In this document: piece after piece, positions 8,991-17,918 of the stretch | Layout: every line of letters begins with the position of its first letter | How positions within the stretch are numbered: position 1 is the first letter of the stretch | Source: Planctomycetota bacterium | GTDB taxonomy: Bacteria > Planctomycetota > Phycisphaerae > UBA1845 | Direction of reading: 5' to 3' | Assembly: GCA_024276605.1 (NCBI GenBank) | Contig: JAJRWX010000095.1 | Location: 1-64,000, forward strand | Length of the DNA: 64,000 nucleotides | The notes under the pieces: model-generated | Databases searched by the model: none | The model's input: only the letters and a program-made list of their open reading frames with translations | Told to the model about the DNA's origin: nothing | Program-made: the position numbers and the translations under genes

Positions 8991-10748
8991 CTAATGGGCA
9001 TGCCCGTGGCCGAACGATTCGGGGGATAGTGCTGCTAGCTTAATCAAGTAGGCACCCTTGGTAACAACACGTTCATCAATTACTACACCTGCCTTGACTT
9101 CAAAGAACCCGTTGTCTCGAACGCCTAGTTCGAGTTCACGTCTTTGGAATGTCTCGCCGTCGATTAACACAAAGCAAATGGGGCGGCCATTGTCCATCAA
9201 CACGGCGTTTTCGGGTATGGCCACGGCCTCAGTGGCCACTCTTGTCTGTAAATAAACGTCGGCAAACATGCCCACGCGGAACAGACCGTCCGGGTTTGGT
9301 AACTCGAATACAACTGAGACCGTTCGGGTTTCAGGTTCGATGACGGTTCCAATGTTCACCAGCCGACCACCGGCGGATCCGAGAATGTCGAAGCTTCGAC
9401 CCGGATAGGATGCCAACTCCATCGTGGCACCTGGATGGTCTAAAAGTTCGGATAGATCGAATTCGGAAATACTCGCCTCGACCCAGACGTGCTCGGTATT
9501 GACGATTCGAACAAGTTCCTGGTGGGCGTCCAAATGCTCCCCCTGGATATGATGAACGGATACGATTTCTCCAGCGATCGGTGCCCGTAGGGGCATTTGT
9601 AGTGAGGGATTCGTGGCTACCTTCTCGGTTTCAGCAACTGTGGCTTTGGACCGGAGCTGAGCAAGGTGCTGTCGCGCGCGTTCGTACGAAAGTTTTAGAG
9701 CCTTGGCACCTTCATGCTCAGCCTCGGCGAGTCGCAGGTCTTGCTGCGCTTTGTCGTATCGTTGCTCGGTCCCAATGCCTTTTTCATTGAGGTGTTTCTC
9801 ACGCTTCATGGCACGTTGTGCGAATTCCAGACGAGCGGCAGACTGGATGAGCGATCGGTCAACCTCCATCCACTTGGTATCGATTTCAAGCTCGCGTTGG
9901 GCCAACTCCATCTCCAACGTATGTAACCAAGCACGGTTTGCGATGAGTTGAGTGACATCCGTAACAGGTAACGGCGGTTCCACCATGGCTAATATCTGCC
10001 CTGCCTCGACATGATCTCCGACGCTTGGGAGTCCACCATTCAAGGGCGGAAGTAATCGACCGGCCACGGGAGGACTCACAACAGCAGAAGCACCCTGCGG
10101 CGCGACGATCTGGCCCGGTATCGGTAGCCGATGCACAAGTGTACGCCTAGCCGCTTTCTCGTAGAGCATGCCGATCTTCCATTGCTGTTCAAAAAGGAAG
10201 GGAATCAGGTTCGGCGGTTCCTGAACAGCCGATGACTCCGCGGCGTGAACAGCCTCGCGGTGTGTGCTATGAACAACAAGTTCGCCCACCACAATGCGGT
10301 CGTCGGCTTGCGGGCTAACAAGGAGCAGCTCAAGGGTGTATGTACTAGCCGTGTCGAATGTCCATTCTGGAACGAAGAGGCCATCACGTTTTGGTGCACC
10401 CACAACAACTTTCTGCGTGGCCCCAGAGGCATCGGTTAATTTGAAATGGAGGGATCCGGATCGAATCGGTTCACCCGTTTCCATGACCGTAAGGTGCGCG
10501 AGAAACTTAGCCGGTTCGCCCTTGACAAGGTGCGGATACTCCATGAAAAGTTGAACCTTGTCCGTGAATAATGTGACGCTGATCGGATCCGGACCCTCGT
10601 CTTCGTGGCCATGGGCGTCGGCGTGGTCACCATGGCTTGCGCTCCCATGATCGTGCCCGTCGTCGGCGTGACTGACGCGCTCGCAGCCTAGTGTGGCTGT
10701 AAACGCGACCACGGTGATCAACATCAATAGTCGTGATAATAAGTACAT
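8991..10748 (-). CDS. RND efflux periplasmic adaptor lipoprotein with His-rich N-terminus
   Basis: The membrane-fusion subunit linking the RND pump to an outer-membrane channel. I take ATG 10748 over TTG 10790 because it gives a clean lipoprotein signal, MYLLSRLLMLITVVAF with a lipobox ending at Cys ~22. The mature N-terminus is a metal-binding-like His/Asp tract (HDHGSASHGDHADAHGHEDE), followed by a beta domain, a barrel-sandwich lipoyl half (LPIPGQIVAP), a coiled-coil hairpin (~290-400), the second lipoyl half (MPLRAPIAGEIVSVHHIQGE), and beta-barrel/membrane-proximal domains. It ends in GHGHAH, another metal-ligand tail. At ~585 aa it is longer than standard adaptors because of the extra N-terminal domain, as in CusB/CzcB-like proteins. 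Confidence 0.85.
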   Translation of the reverse strand: MYLLSRLLMLITVVAFTATLGCERVSHADDGHDHGSASHGDHADAHGHEDEGPDPISVTLFTDKVQLFMEYPHLVKGEPAKFLAHLTVMETGEPIRSGSLHFKLTDASGATQKVVVGAPKRDGLFVPEWTFDTASTYTLELLLVSPQADDRIVVGELVVHSTHREAVHAAESSAVQEPPNLIPFLFEQQWKIGMLYEKAARRTLVHRLPIPGQIVAPQGASAVVSPPVAGRLLPPLNGGLPSVGDHVEAGQILAMVEPPLPVTDVTQLIANRAWLHTLEMELAQRELEIDTKWMEVDRSLIQSAARLEFAQRAMKREKHLNEKGIGTEQRYDKAQQDLRLAEAEHEGAKALKLSYERARQHLAQLRSKATVAETEKVATNPSLQMPLRAPIAGEIVSVHHIQGEHLDAHQELVRIVNTEHVWVEASISEFDLSELLDHPGATMELASYPGRSFDILGSAGGRLVNIGTVIEPETRTVSVVFELPNPDGLFRVGMFADVYLQTRVATEAVAIPENAVLMDNGRPICFVLIDGETFQRRELELGVRDNGFFEVKAGVVIDERVVTKGAYLIKLAALSPESFGHGHAH

Positions 10749-10956
10749 GGTGGCATCTTTCGTTATTGCGTATCGCTTTTTGGGTGGCAATCTTTCCGGA
10801 AATTATCAGTATTGACCGCTACACAAAAATAGAGCTTGCTCTAGATAACACGCTATGGTGTTCTTTTGTTCATTGGTCTAACGAATGATTTCGCACTGCA
10901 CTCATGGCGCAGTGAAAACTTGTTGGGTCACTTGTCGGAATGGGGTGACTTTAGAA

Positions 10957-11448
10957 TCAGAGCAGAAGCGCGTGGCTGGTTAGCAGGATGCCTACCAGTA
11001 AACCGCGCGCACGCATAGGGTGCGCAGCATGTGAGCGAGGGGTTTGTTGAGTGACGATGGAGGTCGTGTTCGCGAACACGGCGTTGGGGGTATTCAATAC
11101 AGCGGTACTACTGCTTTTTGAATCGCGACCGCGTGCGAGTCCATCCGGGAGATCCGGAAGGATGACAAGCCATGAACCTTCACCGTCTATGTGTTCAACT
11201 ATGGGACCGTTGTGATCATGCTCCTGGTGTTGATGATCCGCGTGCTGATGAATGTCACCCAGTTTGTGAACGCTGAGTGTATGACAGTGTGTGTCGTGCC
11301 CATGGTGATCGTGAATCAGGATCGCCTGGGCGGTGAGCGGGCTAAACATGAGCGCTGGGAGCACACTCAACGTGACGGCCACGCGACAAACCCGCTTGAA
11401 CGAACGTATTGGTATGTATCTACACCATCGGCCCATTGAATCACTCAT
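10957..11448 (-). CDS. Exported His-rich protein preceding the metal efflux genes
   Basis: A 163-aa protein from ATG 11448, chosen because CTTAGG lies 7 bases upstream; the frame could start earlier at 11532. A signal peptide (FKRVCRVAVTLSVLPALMFSPLTAQA) is followed by a dense His segment, ILIHDHHGHDTHCHTLSVHK and HQHADHQHQEHDH, then a Ser/Thr-rich middle and a hydrophobic C-terminal helix (LLVGILLTSHALLL). It resembles the small periplasmic His-rich proteins often encoded in front of czc/cus-type pumps; a metal-sponge or sensor role is inference. It lies 208 bp before the adaptor gene on the same strand. A 12-bp palindrome AGAGCTTGCTCT sits in that gap near 10831. Confidence 0.65.
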   Translation of the reverse strand: MSDSMGRWCRYIPIRSFKRVCRVAVTLSVLPALMFSPLTAQAILIHDHHGHDTHCHTLSVHKLGDIHQHADHQHQEHDHNGPIVEHIDGEGSWLVILPDLPDGLARGRDSKSSSTAVLNTPNAVFANTTSIVTQQTPRSHAAHPMRARGLLVGILLTSHALLL

Positions 11449-11583
11449 GATACCTAAGTCTATCACCCAAGCCCGAGCAGTGATTGGAGTATACACACGA
11501 GTGCCGTTGTATGGAAGTAACGTAGGCGTCACTTCCGCGCTTGAAGATTGTTATCGGTTCCAACGATTGCGTGTCGTAGCTGG

Positions 11584-11603
11584 ATTCCCGCATTCGCGGG
11601 AAT
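11584..11603. repeat. REP-like palindrome ATTCCCGC-ATTC-GCGGGAAT
   Basis: A perfect 8-bp stem with ATTC loop in a longer context (TGGATTCCCGCATTCGCG then GGAATGACGG). This is the widespread REP-type element whose spurious translations read like VIPANAGIQ or FPRMRESS, and those strings occur in the frames here. One copy only in this window. It explains the open frames at 11441-11817 on the minus strand, which I do not regard as genes. Confidence 0.75.
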
Positions 11604-11847
11604 GACGGTAGCGTAAATCGCACATCGTCCGACGGTAGAGTCCAGAGGAAGTGTAAGTAACCCTCGAGAATGTCGATGGTATCGATCTCGAAGGGATGGT
11701 GCTGGCAAGATCGCTGCTGGTGGCGGTGCGAGTAAAGCAGAGATGCATTTGGGACACACCCTGCCTCCTCAGCCAACGCCAAACACAGGCGGATCGCGTG
11801 CCTGATAGAGCAGCCATCGTTGCGTAACGCTAATTAAGCGCAGGCTA

Positions 11848-12156
11848 TTAAGCTGATTTTCTGGCCACATAACTGGTATCCGCTCGGTAACTGGTTGTTT
11901 TGTTTTCGTATTCCGTCTGGCAGGGTACGCAACGAGTAGCTTCAGGCTTCACCTGAAGACGTGCTGCCGGAATCCTCTTTCTACAATCGATACATTTTCC
12001 GTAAGTACCATCCTGAATCCGTCGCAAAGCATTGACGGCTTCCCTGGCACGCGAGACTCCTACGCCAATGGTGACACAGACCGACTCATCGGTAGCTAGC
12101 TCTCGTAGCATTTCTTGTCGTTGTTTTGCTCGTGATGTCATGTTGCGTCGTCGCAT
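11848..12156 (-). CDS. DksA/TraR-family zinc-finger protein
   Basis: A 102-aa protein from ATG 12156, which has GGAG 9 bases upstream; ATG 12171 is an alternative with too short a spacing. The C-terminal half carries the family's four-Cys zinc finger: GKCIDCRKRIPAARL, then TRCVPC (CxxC-17-CxxC). The N-terminal half is a short coiled-coil-type helix (RAKQRQEMLRELA, SRAREAVNALRRIQDG). DksA-like proteins bind the RNA polymerase secondary channel and alter initiation with or without ppGpp. Residues of the coiled-coil tip cannot be assigned with confidence, so whether it acts as DksA or as a short TraR-like variant is open. Confidence 0.85.
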   Translation of the reverse strand: MRRRNMTSRAKQRQEMLRELATDESVCVTIGVGVSRAREAVNALRRIQDGTYGKCIDCRKRIPAARLQVKPEATRCVPCQTEYENKTTSYRADTSYVARKSA

Positions 12157-12171
12157 GATAAAATTCTCCAT

Positions 12172-12500
12172 TTCCTAAACAACTTGCTGATCTTTTTTTT
12201 ACATTCGACGAAACACCCCACGGTGTATCCGTCGCGCGTCAATGCCATAGAACCCGACCAACCCGGGCGACAAATCGTTCGTCCGGGGTGGACGAATCCT
12301 GGTGGCACTCGCGCTTGCCATCTCACACTTACGCAAGGTATGTGCCAGGGATTATTAGCGTTGATAAAGTGTCGTAATCCTAATGTACATAATAGGTTAC
12401 GATAAAACATCCGGCGTGACGTTGTCTTCGTGAACCGGACAATATATGACCATATTGGTTAATATGTAGCCAGGTTGAATATCTTTGAACCAGTCGTCGA
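12172..12500. other. Intergenic with dyad symmetry
   Basis: No convincing gene. An inverted repeat TTCGTCC / GGACGAA lies near 12280-12297, and an AT-rich segment with ATATGACCATATT-type symmetry near 12445-12465. It holds the promoter for the minus-strand dksA-like gene and the 3' end of the sigma-54 activator gene. Confidence 0.35.
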
Positions 12501-13940
12501 TCAGGTGTCGATGTCAACCGAAGTGGTCGTGCGGATCCCGTAGTGGGCTATCCTTTTTCGAAGCGTCGTGCGGCTGATGCCTAGCATCTTGGCCGCCGGG
12601 GCAAGCTGACCTCGGGTTCGTGCAAGGCAAACACGGATGATTTCTCGTTCGACCATAGCGGTTGCGGTTTCGTGCAGCTTTCCGTCCAAGGCTGGTTGCG
12701 TGGCAAGCTTCTCAGCAACCAATCTCGCTTCATCGGTGGGTGGGCTAGCGGTCGGATGCTGCTTTGATGAATCGTCGCGAGATCCGGGACGGATAGCCTT
12801 ACGAATATGGTCAGGAAGGAACTCTAGACGCATGACGGAGCCGCGCGCCACGACCAATACCGCTTTGATGGCATTCTCAAGCTCGCGCACGTTACCCGGC
12901 CAGGGGTACTTGAGTAGTACAGGTAAAACATCCGGAGAAAACGAGCGGATATCGGCACCAAGCTTTTTGTTGTAGCGGCGAACAAATTGATGCGCGAGTA
13001 ACACCACATCGACTTCACGCTCTCGAAGCGGGGGCACGTCGATGGCGGCTACTTTTAACCTGAAGTAAAGGTCTTGCCGAAATTTCTTCTCCTCGATCAG
13101 TGTTTCAAGGGGCTGATGCGTGGCACCGATAATTCGTACATGACTCGTAATAAGCTCAGTACCACCGAGTCGCTGGAACGAATTATCTTGTAGTACTCGT
13201 AGCAGCTTGGCTTGTGTGGCGAGGGGTATGTCCCCGATCTCATCCAGAAAAAGCGTGCCGCCGTCACACTGTTCGAATTTGCCGATCCTACGAAGTGCTG
13301 CGCCGGTGAACGCACCTTTTTCGTGCCCGAAAAGTTCGCTCTCGATCAACGTTTCCGGAATGGCTGCGCAATTGAGGGCCAGGAATGGTTGGTTCTTACG
13401 CGGGCTATGGTGCAGAATGGCCCGGGCGATCAACTCTTTGCCTGTGCCGCTTTCGCCGGTGATGAGCACATTGACATCACGCGGAGCGATACGCCCGATC
13501 AGCTTGTAGACCTCTCTCATGGCGGGCGATTGCCCGATGATGCGCTCGACGGCTATGTCATCGTCCGGTTCTTCATAAACAGCCGGTACGTGGATGTCGC
13601 GACTGATTCGAAGCGCTACCGTAATGTGTTGCGCCAGAACCTGTGTCTCGATCGGCGTAACCAGGTAGTCAATAGCACCTCGCTTGATCGCCTCGATGGC
13701 CTGCTCACTATCAGCCGGTTTGGTATATAGCAAGACACAGGTACGTGGGAGTTGTTCTCGCACAACCTCAAATGTGGCGTAATCGCAAAGAACCAGATCG
13801 GGAGGCGTGGTAGTATAATCCTGAGCGGCATCTTCCAATGTGGCAATATGCGTCAAGCTTGCTTCAAGTTCCCGGCAAGCATCGCGCACTTTCTGCGTGA
13901 TACTTCGGTCTTTGGTAATCAACAAGACAGTGTCAGCCAT
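12501..13940 (-). CDS. Sigma-54-dependent activator with degenerate receiver (NtrC family)
   Basis: A 479-aa activator. ATG 13940 is chosen because GAGGG lies 10 bases upstream; ATG 13967 has none. Order: receiver-like domain (1-115), AAA+ domain with Walker A GESGTGKE (~165), the sigma-54 contact loop GAFTGA, Walker B GGTLFLDEIGD (~225) and the R-finger region FRQDLYFRL, and a C-terminal Fis-type helix-turn-helix (APAAKMLGISRTTLRKRI). The receiver keeps an Asp (LVLCDYATF), but the usual Lys of the KP motif is Thr (YLVTPIE), so phosphorylation may be altered or lost. No histidine kinase gene is nearby. Targets not visible. Confidence 0.9.
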   Translation of the reverse strand: MADTVLLITKDRSITQKVRDACRELEASLTHIATLEDAAQDYTTTPPDLVLCDYATFEVVREQLPRTCVLLYTKPADSEQAIEAIKRGAIDYLVTPIETQVLAQHITVALRISRDIHVPAVYEEPDDDIAVERIIGQSPAMREVYKLIGRIAPRDVNVLITGESGTGKELIARAILHHSPRKNQPFLALNCAAIPETLIESELFGHEKGAFTGAALRRIGKFEQCDGGTLFLDEIGDIPLATQAKLLRVLQDNSFQRLGGTELITSHVRIIGATHQPLETLIEEKKFRQDLYFRLKVAAIDVPPLREREVDVVLLAHQFVRRYNKKLGADIRSFSPDVLPVLLKYPWPGNVRELENAIKAVLVVARGSVMRLEFLPDHIRKAIRPGSRDDSSKQHPTASPPTDEARLVAEKLATQPALDGKLHETATAMVEREIIRVCLARTRGQLAPAAKMLGISRTTLRKRIAHYGIRTTTSVDIDT

Positions 13941-14215
13941 CACATACAGCCCTCTTTGCTTCGACATTGGTTTTAGCTACTGACGGATTATGCATCCCGT
14001 CAGAATCTCGTCGAGTCTAGCAGTGTTATTTTTGATGCGTGAAATGTGGTATTTGCACGAATACGCTTGCCGATGGCGGGAGAAGAAGTAGACTAATCAC
14101 GGTAAATCGAGGTAATTCCGGTTGTGGTTCTGATTCCTGGCCATGAAACGAAGATGGTCGTATTAGCCTTGAACGATTCGAGTGTGAGATTTACGAATTG
14201 TAGTGAGTAACTGTG

Positions 14216-14533
14216 ATGGCTGCCACCGTTGGGACAAGAGAAGAAATCTTCCAGATGCTAAACGATAATCGGGCCCAGCTTCAAGCGCTGCGTGTAAAGC
14301 GGCTGGGACTTTTCGGATCGTTTGTTCGTTGCGAACAGAGGGTGGATAGTGATGTGGATTTGCTGGTCGAATTCGAGAGCGGCCAGAAGACTTTTGACCA
14401 CTTTATAGCGCTCTCATTCTTGTTGGAGGATCTACTTGGGCGTCGTGTGGAATTAGTCACACATGAAGCGCTGAGTCCTCATCTTGGCCCCTACATACTC
14501 AAGGAAGTGGAGTATGTCTCCTTCGCCGCTTGA
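14216..14533 (+). CDS. mntA: MntA-type minimal nucleotidyltransferase antitoxin
   Basis: A 105-aa MNT-fold protein with the catalytic pattern [18 protein letters not shown] (GSx-R ... SDxD), so the active site looks complete. In HepT/MntA modules this enzyme transfers AMP to a Tyr of the HEPN toxin and so inactivates it. The next gene is a HEPN protein overlapping it by 20 bases, the standard arrangement for this family. Two adjacent starts exist (GTG 14213, ATG 14216); I take the ATG. Confidence 0.85.
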   Translation: MAATVGTREEIFQMLNDNRAQLQALRVKRLGLFGSFVRCEQRVDSDVDLLVEFESGQKTFDHFIALSFLLEDLLGRRVELVTHEALSPHLGPYILKEVEYVSFAA

Positions 14534-14861
14534 ATACCTTCGACATATTCTCGATGAAACAAATTATCTTACGGCACAGACGAATGTCTTGGGCCGAGAG
14601 AAGTTTCTCAATGATGAGACGGTGAAGCGGGCGTTTGTACGTAGCATCGAGATCATAGGTGAGGCGGCGAAAAAAGTTCCACTTCAGATGAGGCAACGTT
14701 ATCCTGATGTAGAGTGGCGCGCGATGGCCGGCATGAGAGACAAGGTGATTCATCGTTACTTCGGAGTAGACTACGATATAGTATGGGACGTCGCACTGAA
14801 TAAAATACCCATCCTACGTCGTCAAATTGATGAGATACTGCAGAATGAGAATAGCAGTTGA
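14514..14861 (+). CDS. hepT: HepT-type HEPN RNase toxin (DUF86)
   Basis: A 115-aa all-helical HEPN protein. The RNase motif Rx4HxY is intact as RDKVIHRY, and the Tyr is the residue AMPylated in characterised HepT proteins. ATG 14514 is chosen over the upstream start because GGAAGTGGAG precedes it; it overlaps the antitoxin gene by 20 bases, implying coupled translation. [11 protein letters not shown]-like sequence before the motif ([14 protein letters not shown]) is the family hallmark. The pair could stabilise a chromosomal region or act in phage defence. Confidence 0.88.
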   Translation: MSPSPLEYLRHILDETNYLTAQTNVLGREKFLNDETVKRAFVRSIEIIGEAAKKVPLQMRQRYPDVEWRAMAGMRDKVIHRYFGVDYDIVWDVALNKIPILRRQIDEILQNENSS

Positions 14862-14892
14862 CTGATCGTAAATCATCAGTGATGTCTCCTTA

Positions 14893-16107
14893 TCACTCCG
14901 ATGTTCGTTCATCCGGGGCAGCGTTTCTAGGTAGGACCATTCGGAGAACCAGGAATCCTGCGATCGCGGAGATGATCGATGCGCCGAACACGCCTACCCG
15001 TGTGGCCACGGCATACTGACTCCCCTGTCCTTCGAAGGCGAGCATCCCAATGAAGAGACTCATGGTAAAACCGATCCCGGCCAGGAGGCCGACGGCGAAC
15101 ATCATGGACCACGTAACACCCTTGGGTAATTTGGCAACACCTGTCCAGACAATGAGTAACGAGCATCCAAATACACCGAGCGGCTTACCCAGACAGAGGC
15201 CTCCCATGATGCCGAGTGTGATCGGTCCGAACAATGCATCGGATGACATACCCTTGAACCCGACGCCTGCATTGGCGAATGCGAACAGTGGAAGGATGAT
15301 AAACGCGACCCAGGGATGCAGCATGTGCTCCAGATGACGCAACAATGACTCGCCGCGCTCATTCTGTACTTTCAGTGGAATGGCGAGGCCGAGAGCGACC
15401 CCTGCGAGCGTCGCATGCACACCGGATTTGAGTACGCAAATCCACATGATCGCGCCGACCAGAATGTACGCGCCAAGATGTTTCACCCTGAGCCGGTTGA
15501 GGATCACTAGGATCACAAGTCCTCCGACTCCCAGCAATAGTGCGGTCACAGATAACTGACTTGTGTACAGCACTGCGATAATGACGATGGCGGCAAGGTC
15601 GTCGACGACGGCTACGGTTGTTAGGAATACTTTTAGAGATAGTGGTACGCGACTGCCAAGTAGTGATAAGACGCCCAAAGAAAACGCGATATCCGTCGCG
15701 GCTGGGATCGCCCAGCCCTTGACGGCCACAGGGTCGCCCCATGTCATCCATGCGTAAATTGCACCTGGGAGCGCGACGCCCCCTAATGCGGCTAGCGCTG
15801 GTAACGCCAGGCGGCTCGGGCTTGCCAATTCTCCTTCAAGCGCTTCACGTTTGATCTCTAGCCCGACGAGTAGGAAGAATATGGCCATCAAGCCGTCATT
15901 GATGACCAATAGCACGTTCTTGTTCAGCTCGAGACCACCAAGTTTGATCTCGATAGGTACTTCGAGGAAGTATTGGTACCAATCTGCAAGAACGGGAATA
16001 TTAGCAAAAACCAAAGCGACTCCACTGGCAGCCAGGAGGAGAATACCACCAGCCGCTTGCAGCTTTAGAAACTTACGAAGGGCATTGGCCGGTCTACTGG
16101 TTTTCAT
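14893..16107 (-). CDS. nhaA: Na+/H+ antiporter NhaA
   Basis: 404 aa from ATG 16107, the usual NhaA length; upstream in-frame codons lie inside the neighbouring gene. The protein has the NhaA signatures GLMAIFFLLVGLEIKRE, PAATDIAFSLGVLSLLG with the DIAF Asp, and TTVAVVDDLAAIVIIA, whose double Asp is the ion-binding site (Asp163/164 in E. coli). About 12 membrane helices. It exchanges 2 H+ for Na+ and works mainly at alkaline pH. It starts 4 bp after the Kef-type antiporter gene ends, with the nhaR-like regulator gene upstream, so the three form one operon. Confidence 0.95.
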   Translation of the reverse strand: MKTSRPANALRKFLKLQAAGGILLLAASGVALVFANIPVLADWYQYFLEVPIEIKLGGLELNKNVLLVINDGLMAIFFLLVGLEIKREALEGELASPSRLALPALAALGGVALPGAIYAWMTWGDPVAVKGWAIPAATDIAFSLGVLSLLGSRVPLSLKVFLTTVAVVDDLAAIVIIAVLYTSQLSVTALLLGVGGLVILVILNRLRVKHLGAYILVGAIMWICVLKSGVHATLAGVALGLAIPLKVQNERGESLLRHLEHMLHPWVAFIILPLFAFANAGVGFKGMSSDALFGPITLGIMGGLCLGKPLGVFGCSLLIVWTGVAKLPKGVTWSMMFAVGLLAGIGFTMSLFIGMLAFEGQGSQYAVATRVGVFGASIISAIAGFLVLRMVLPRNAAPDERTSE

Positions 16108-16111
16108 AATA

Positions 16112-17854
16112 TTATTCCGAAACGGTGTAAAGGTCGGCATTCGGGTATGTTTCCGAAGGCTCTTTATTTTTTTCTGCATCGATGCCAGCCATGACTGCGT
16201 TGAGCATGTCAAGTGCGGCGGAGTTTTCATCAACCGTGACTGAATCGGCGCCGACCTCTATGAGGCCGGCTCGCTTGCTGACAACTCTGGTTCTTGCCGC
16301 GATAAATACATCAGGTGTTCTTCGTCGCGCTACTGCACAGGTACGTAGGACGGCCTCTTCGTCCGGGATGGTCAAGACTAGTGCATGAGCGCTTCCAATG
16401 CCTGCCGACTCTAATACTTCAAGGTTGCCGACATCACCGAAGATGACCTTCCTGCCCTGACGAGATTGCTCCTGTACGGTGGCCGGGTTGAGTTCGACGA
16501 TCGTGTAATTGATGTTAGCGCGTTCGAGTTCCTCAGCTATCAGGCAACCTATGGGACCATATCCAGCAATGATGACATGTTTTGTTTGGTCCGCAGGGAG
16601 TGGAGGCGTATGACTAGGATCACGAAGAATCGATGATTTAACCCACGGGGCGGTGCCGATTTTTGAGGCCATCCGAGCGAGACGACCGCCAAACTCGACT
16701 AAGGCCGGCGTGAGGATCAACGATATAACAACAATGGCAATGACGGTCGCCATCGTCGCATCGTTAATGATGCCATTGTTATGAGCAGTGCCTAGGACGA
16801 TCAAGCTGAACTCTCCGGCTTGGGCGAGTGAAAGCCCAACCGCTATGGAGATGCCGGCGGTGGCACCGAGCGCCCAGCAGACGCCGGAGATTAGGGCGGC
16901 TTTGAGTACAATCATCAGGGCGCCGCCCGCGAGGATGACCCACCACCACTGGACAACGATACTAGGATCCAGTTTCATGCCCAACGTTGTAAAGAACACG
17001 GCAATGAAGATGTCCCGAAGTGGTCCGATTTGACCGCTGAGTTGGTGCCGAAATGGCGTCCCTGCGAGCATGAAACCAGCCAGGAATGCACCCATCTCCA
17101 GGCTGAACCCAATCGTTTGTGCCACAAAGGCGGCTAGAAGTGCTGTCGCCACACCGGTTAGGGTCATCACTTCCAACGATCGCCCTTTGAATGCCTCGCG
17201 TAGCGCTCTAGGAAGTACCACTCGGCCAAAGATGATGAGTACGGCCACAGCCACAATGCGCCAAATAGCCTTGACCACAAATGGCAGCGTGCCGCTGTCA
17301 CCGGCCAACGGAACGTTCGGATCCGCTGTCGGATTTACATCGGAGCCTGCCCACGCGGCCAGTGCGGGGAGCACTGCGAGCATGGCCAGAACAATCATGT
17401 CTTGCATGACCAGGATTGAAAGGGCCAAGCGTCCGCTCATTCGGCGAAGCTCGCGGCGGTCTGCGATGATTCTCATCACCAGGGCGGTGGAAGATAGTGC
17501 CAGCGCCATGGCAACGGCAAGTGCTGCCGGTGGCGCCAACCCGAACCAGATGGCGATCGGCCACCCGACGGCGATGGAAAGCAAGCAGGATGCCAAGCCT
17601 GCTATGATCATGCGTGCTAGGCGGTGTTTGAGGACGGTCAGGTGAAGTTCAAGTCCAATTCCGAACAAGAGAAGGATGATCGCAAGATGAGAGATGGCGC
17701 CCAGGCCTTCGGGTGAAGGCACTAACCCAAGCGCACGCGGGCCGACAACGGCGCCTGCGATCAAATAAGCTGGGATCGCAGCTAGTCGCATACGCTGCAT
17801 GACAACGGCCACGATAGCCGCGCTGACCAGAATGACGACCAGGTTAGTAATCAT
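16112..17854 (-). CDS. Kef-type K+/H+ (cation/proton) antiporter with RCK-N domain
   Basis: A 580-aa CPA2 family antiporter. I place the start at ATG 17854 because GAAGG lies 6 bases upstream and the first membrane helix (MITNLVVILVSAAIVAVV) begins there; ATG 17911 is an alternative. Helices run to ~390 with the typical EMGAFLAGFMLAGTPF and AQAGEFSLIVLG segments. A C-terminal Rossmann RCK-N domain starts with VIIAGYGPIGCLIAEEL (GxGxxG), as in KefB/KefC. Such proteins move K+ or Na+ against H+ under nucleotide control. Flanked by nhaR and nhaA on the same strand, so pH and cation homeostasis is the likely role. Confidence 0.88.
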   Translation of the reverse strand: MITNLVVILVSAAIVAVVMQRMRLAAIPAYLIAGAVVGPRALGLVPSPEGLGAISHLAIILLLFGIGLELHLTVLKHRLARMIIAGLASCLLSIAVGWPIAIWFGLAPPAALAVAMALALSSTALVMRIIADRRELRRMSGRLALSILVMQDMIVLAMLAVLPALAAWAGSDVNPTADPNVPLAGDSGTLPFVVKAIWRIVAVAVLIIFGRVVLPRALREAFKGRSLEVMTLTGVATALLAAFVAQTIGFSLEMGAFLAGFMLAGTPFRHQLSGQIGPLRDIFIAVFFTTLGMKLDPSIVVQWWWVILAGGALMIVLKAALISGVCWALGATAGISIAVGLSLAQAGEFSLIVLGTAHNNGIINDATMATVIAIVVISLILTPALVEFGGRLARMASKIGTAPWVKSSILRDPSHTPPLPADQTKHVIIAGYGPIGCLIAEELERANINYTIVELNPATVQEQSRQGRKVIFGDVGNLEVLESAGIGSAHALVLTIPDEEAVLRTCAVARRRTPDVFIAARTRVVSKRAGLIEVGADSVTVDENSAALDMLNAVMAGIDAEKNKEPSETYPNADLYTVSE

Positions 17855-17918
17855 GGATCCTTCGGTGATTGCGCCAGCTGCGATCATTGAGGAACCCATT
17901 GACTTACTCATCCTCTCA

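Noticed and set aside
11441-11817. Overlapping minus-strand frames of 76-113 codons
   Set aside because: They contain FPRMRESS / VIPANAGIQ / RHSRECGNP strings, the translations of a REP-like palindrome, and no protein family signal.
17070-17645. 191-codon plus-strand frame
   Set aside because: Antisense shadow of the membrane domain of the Kef-type antiporter.
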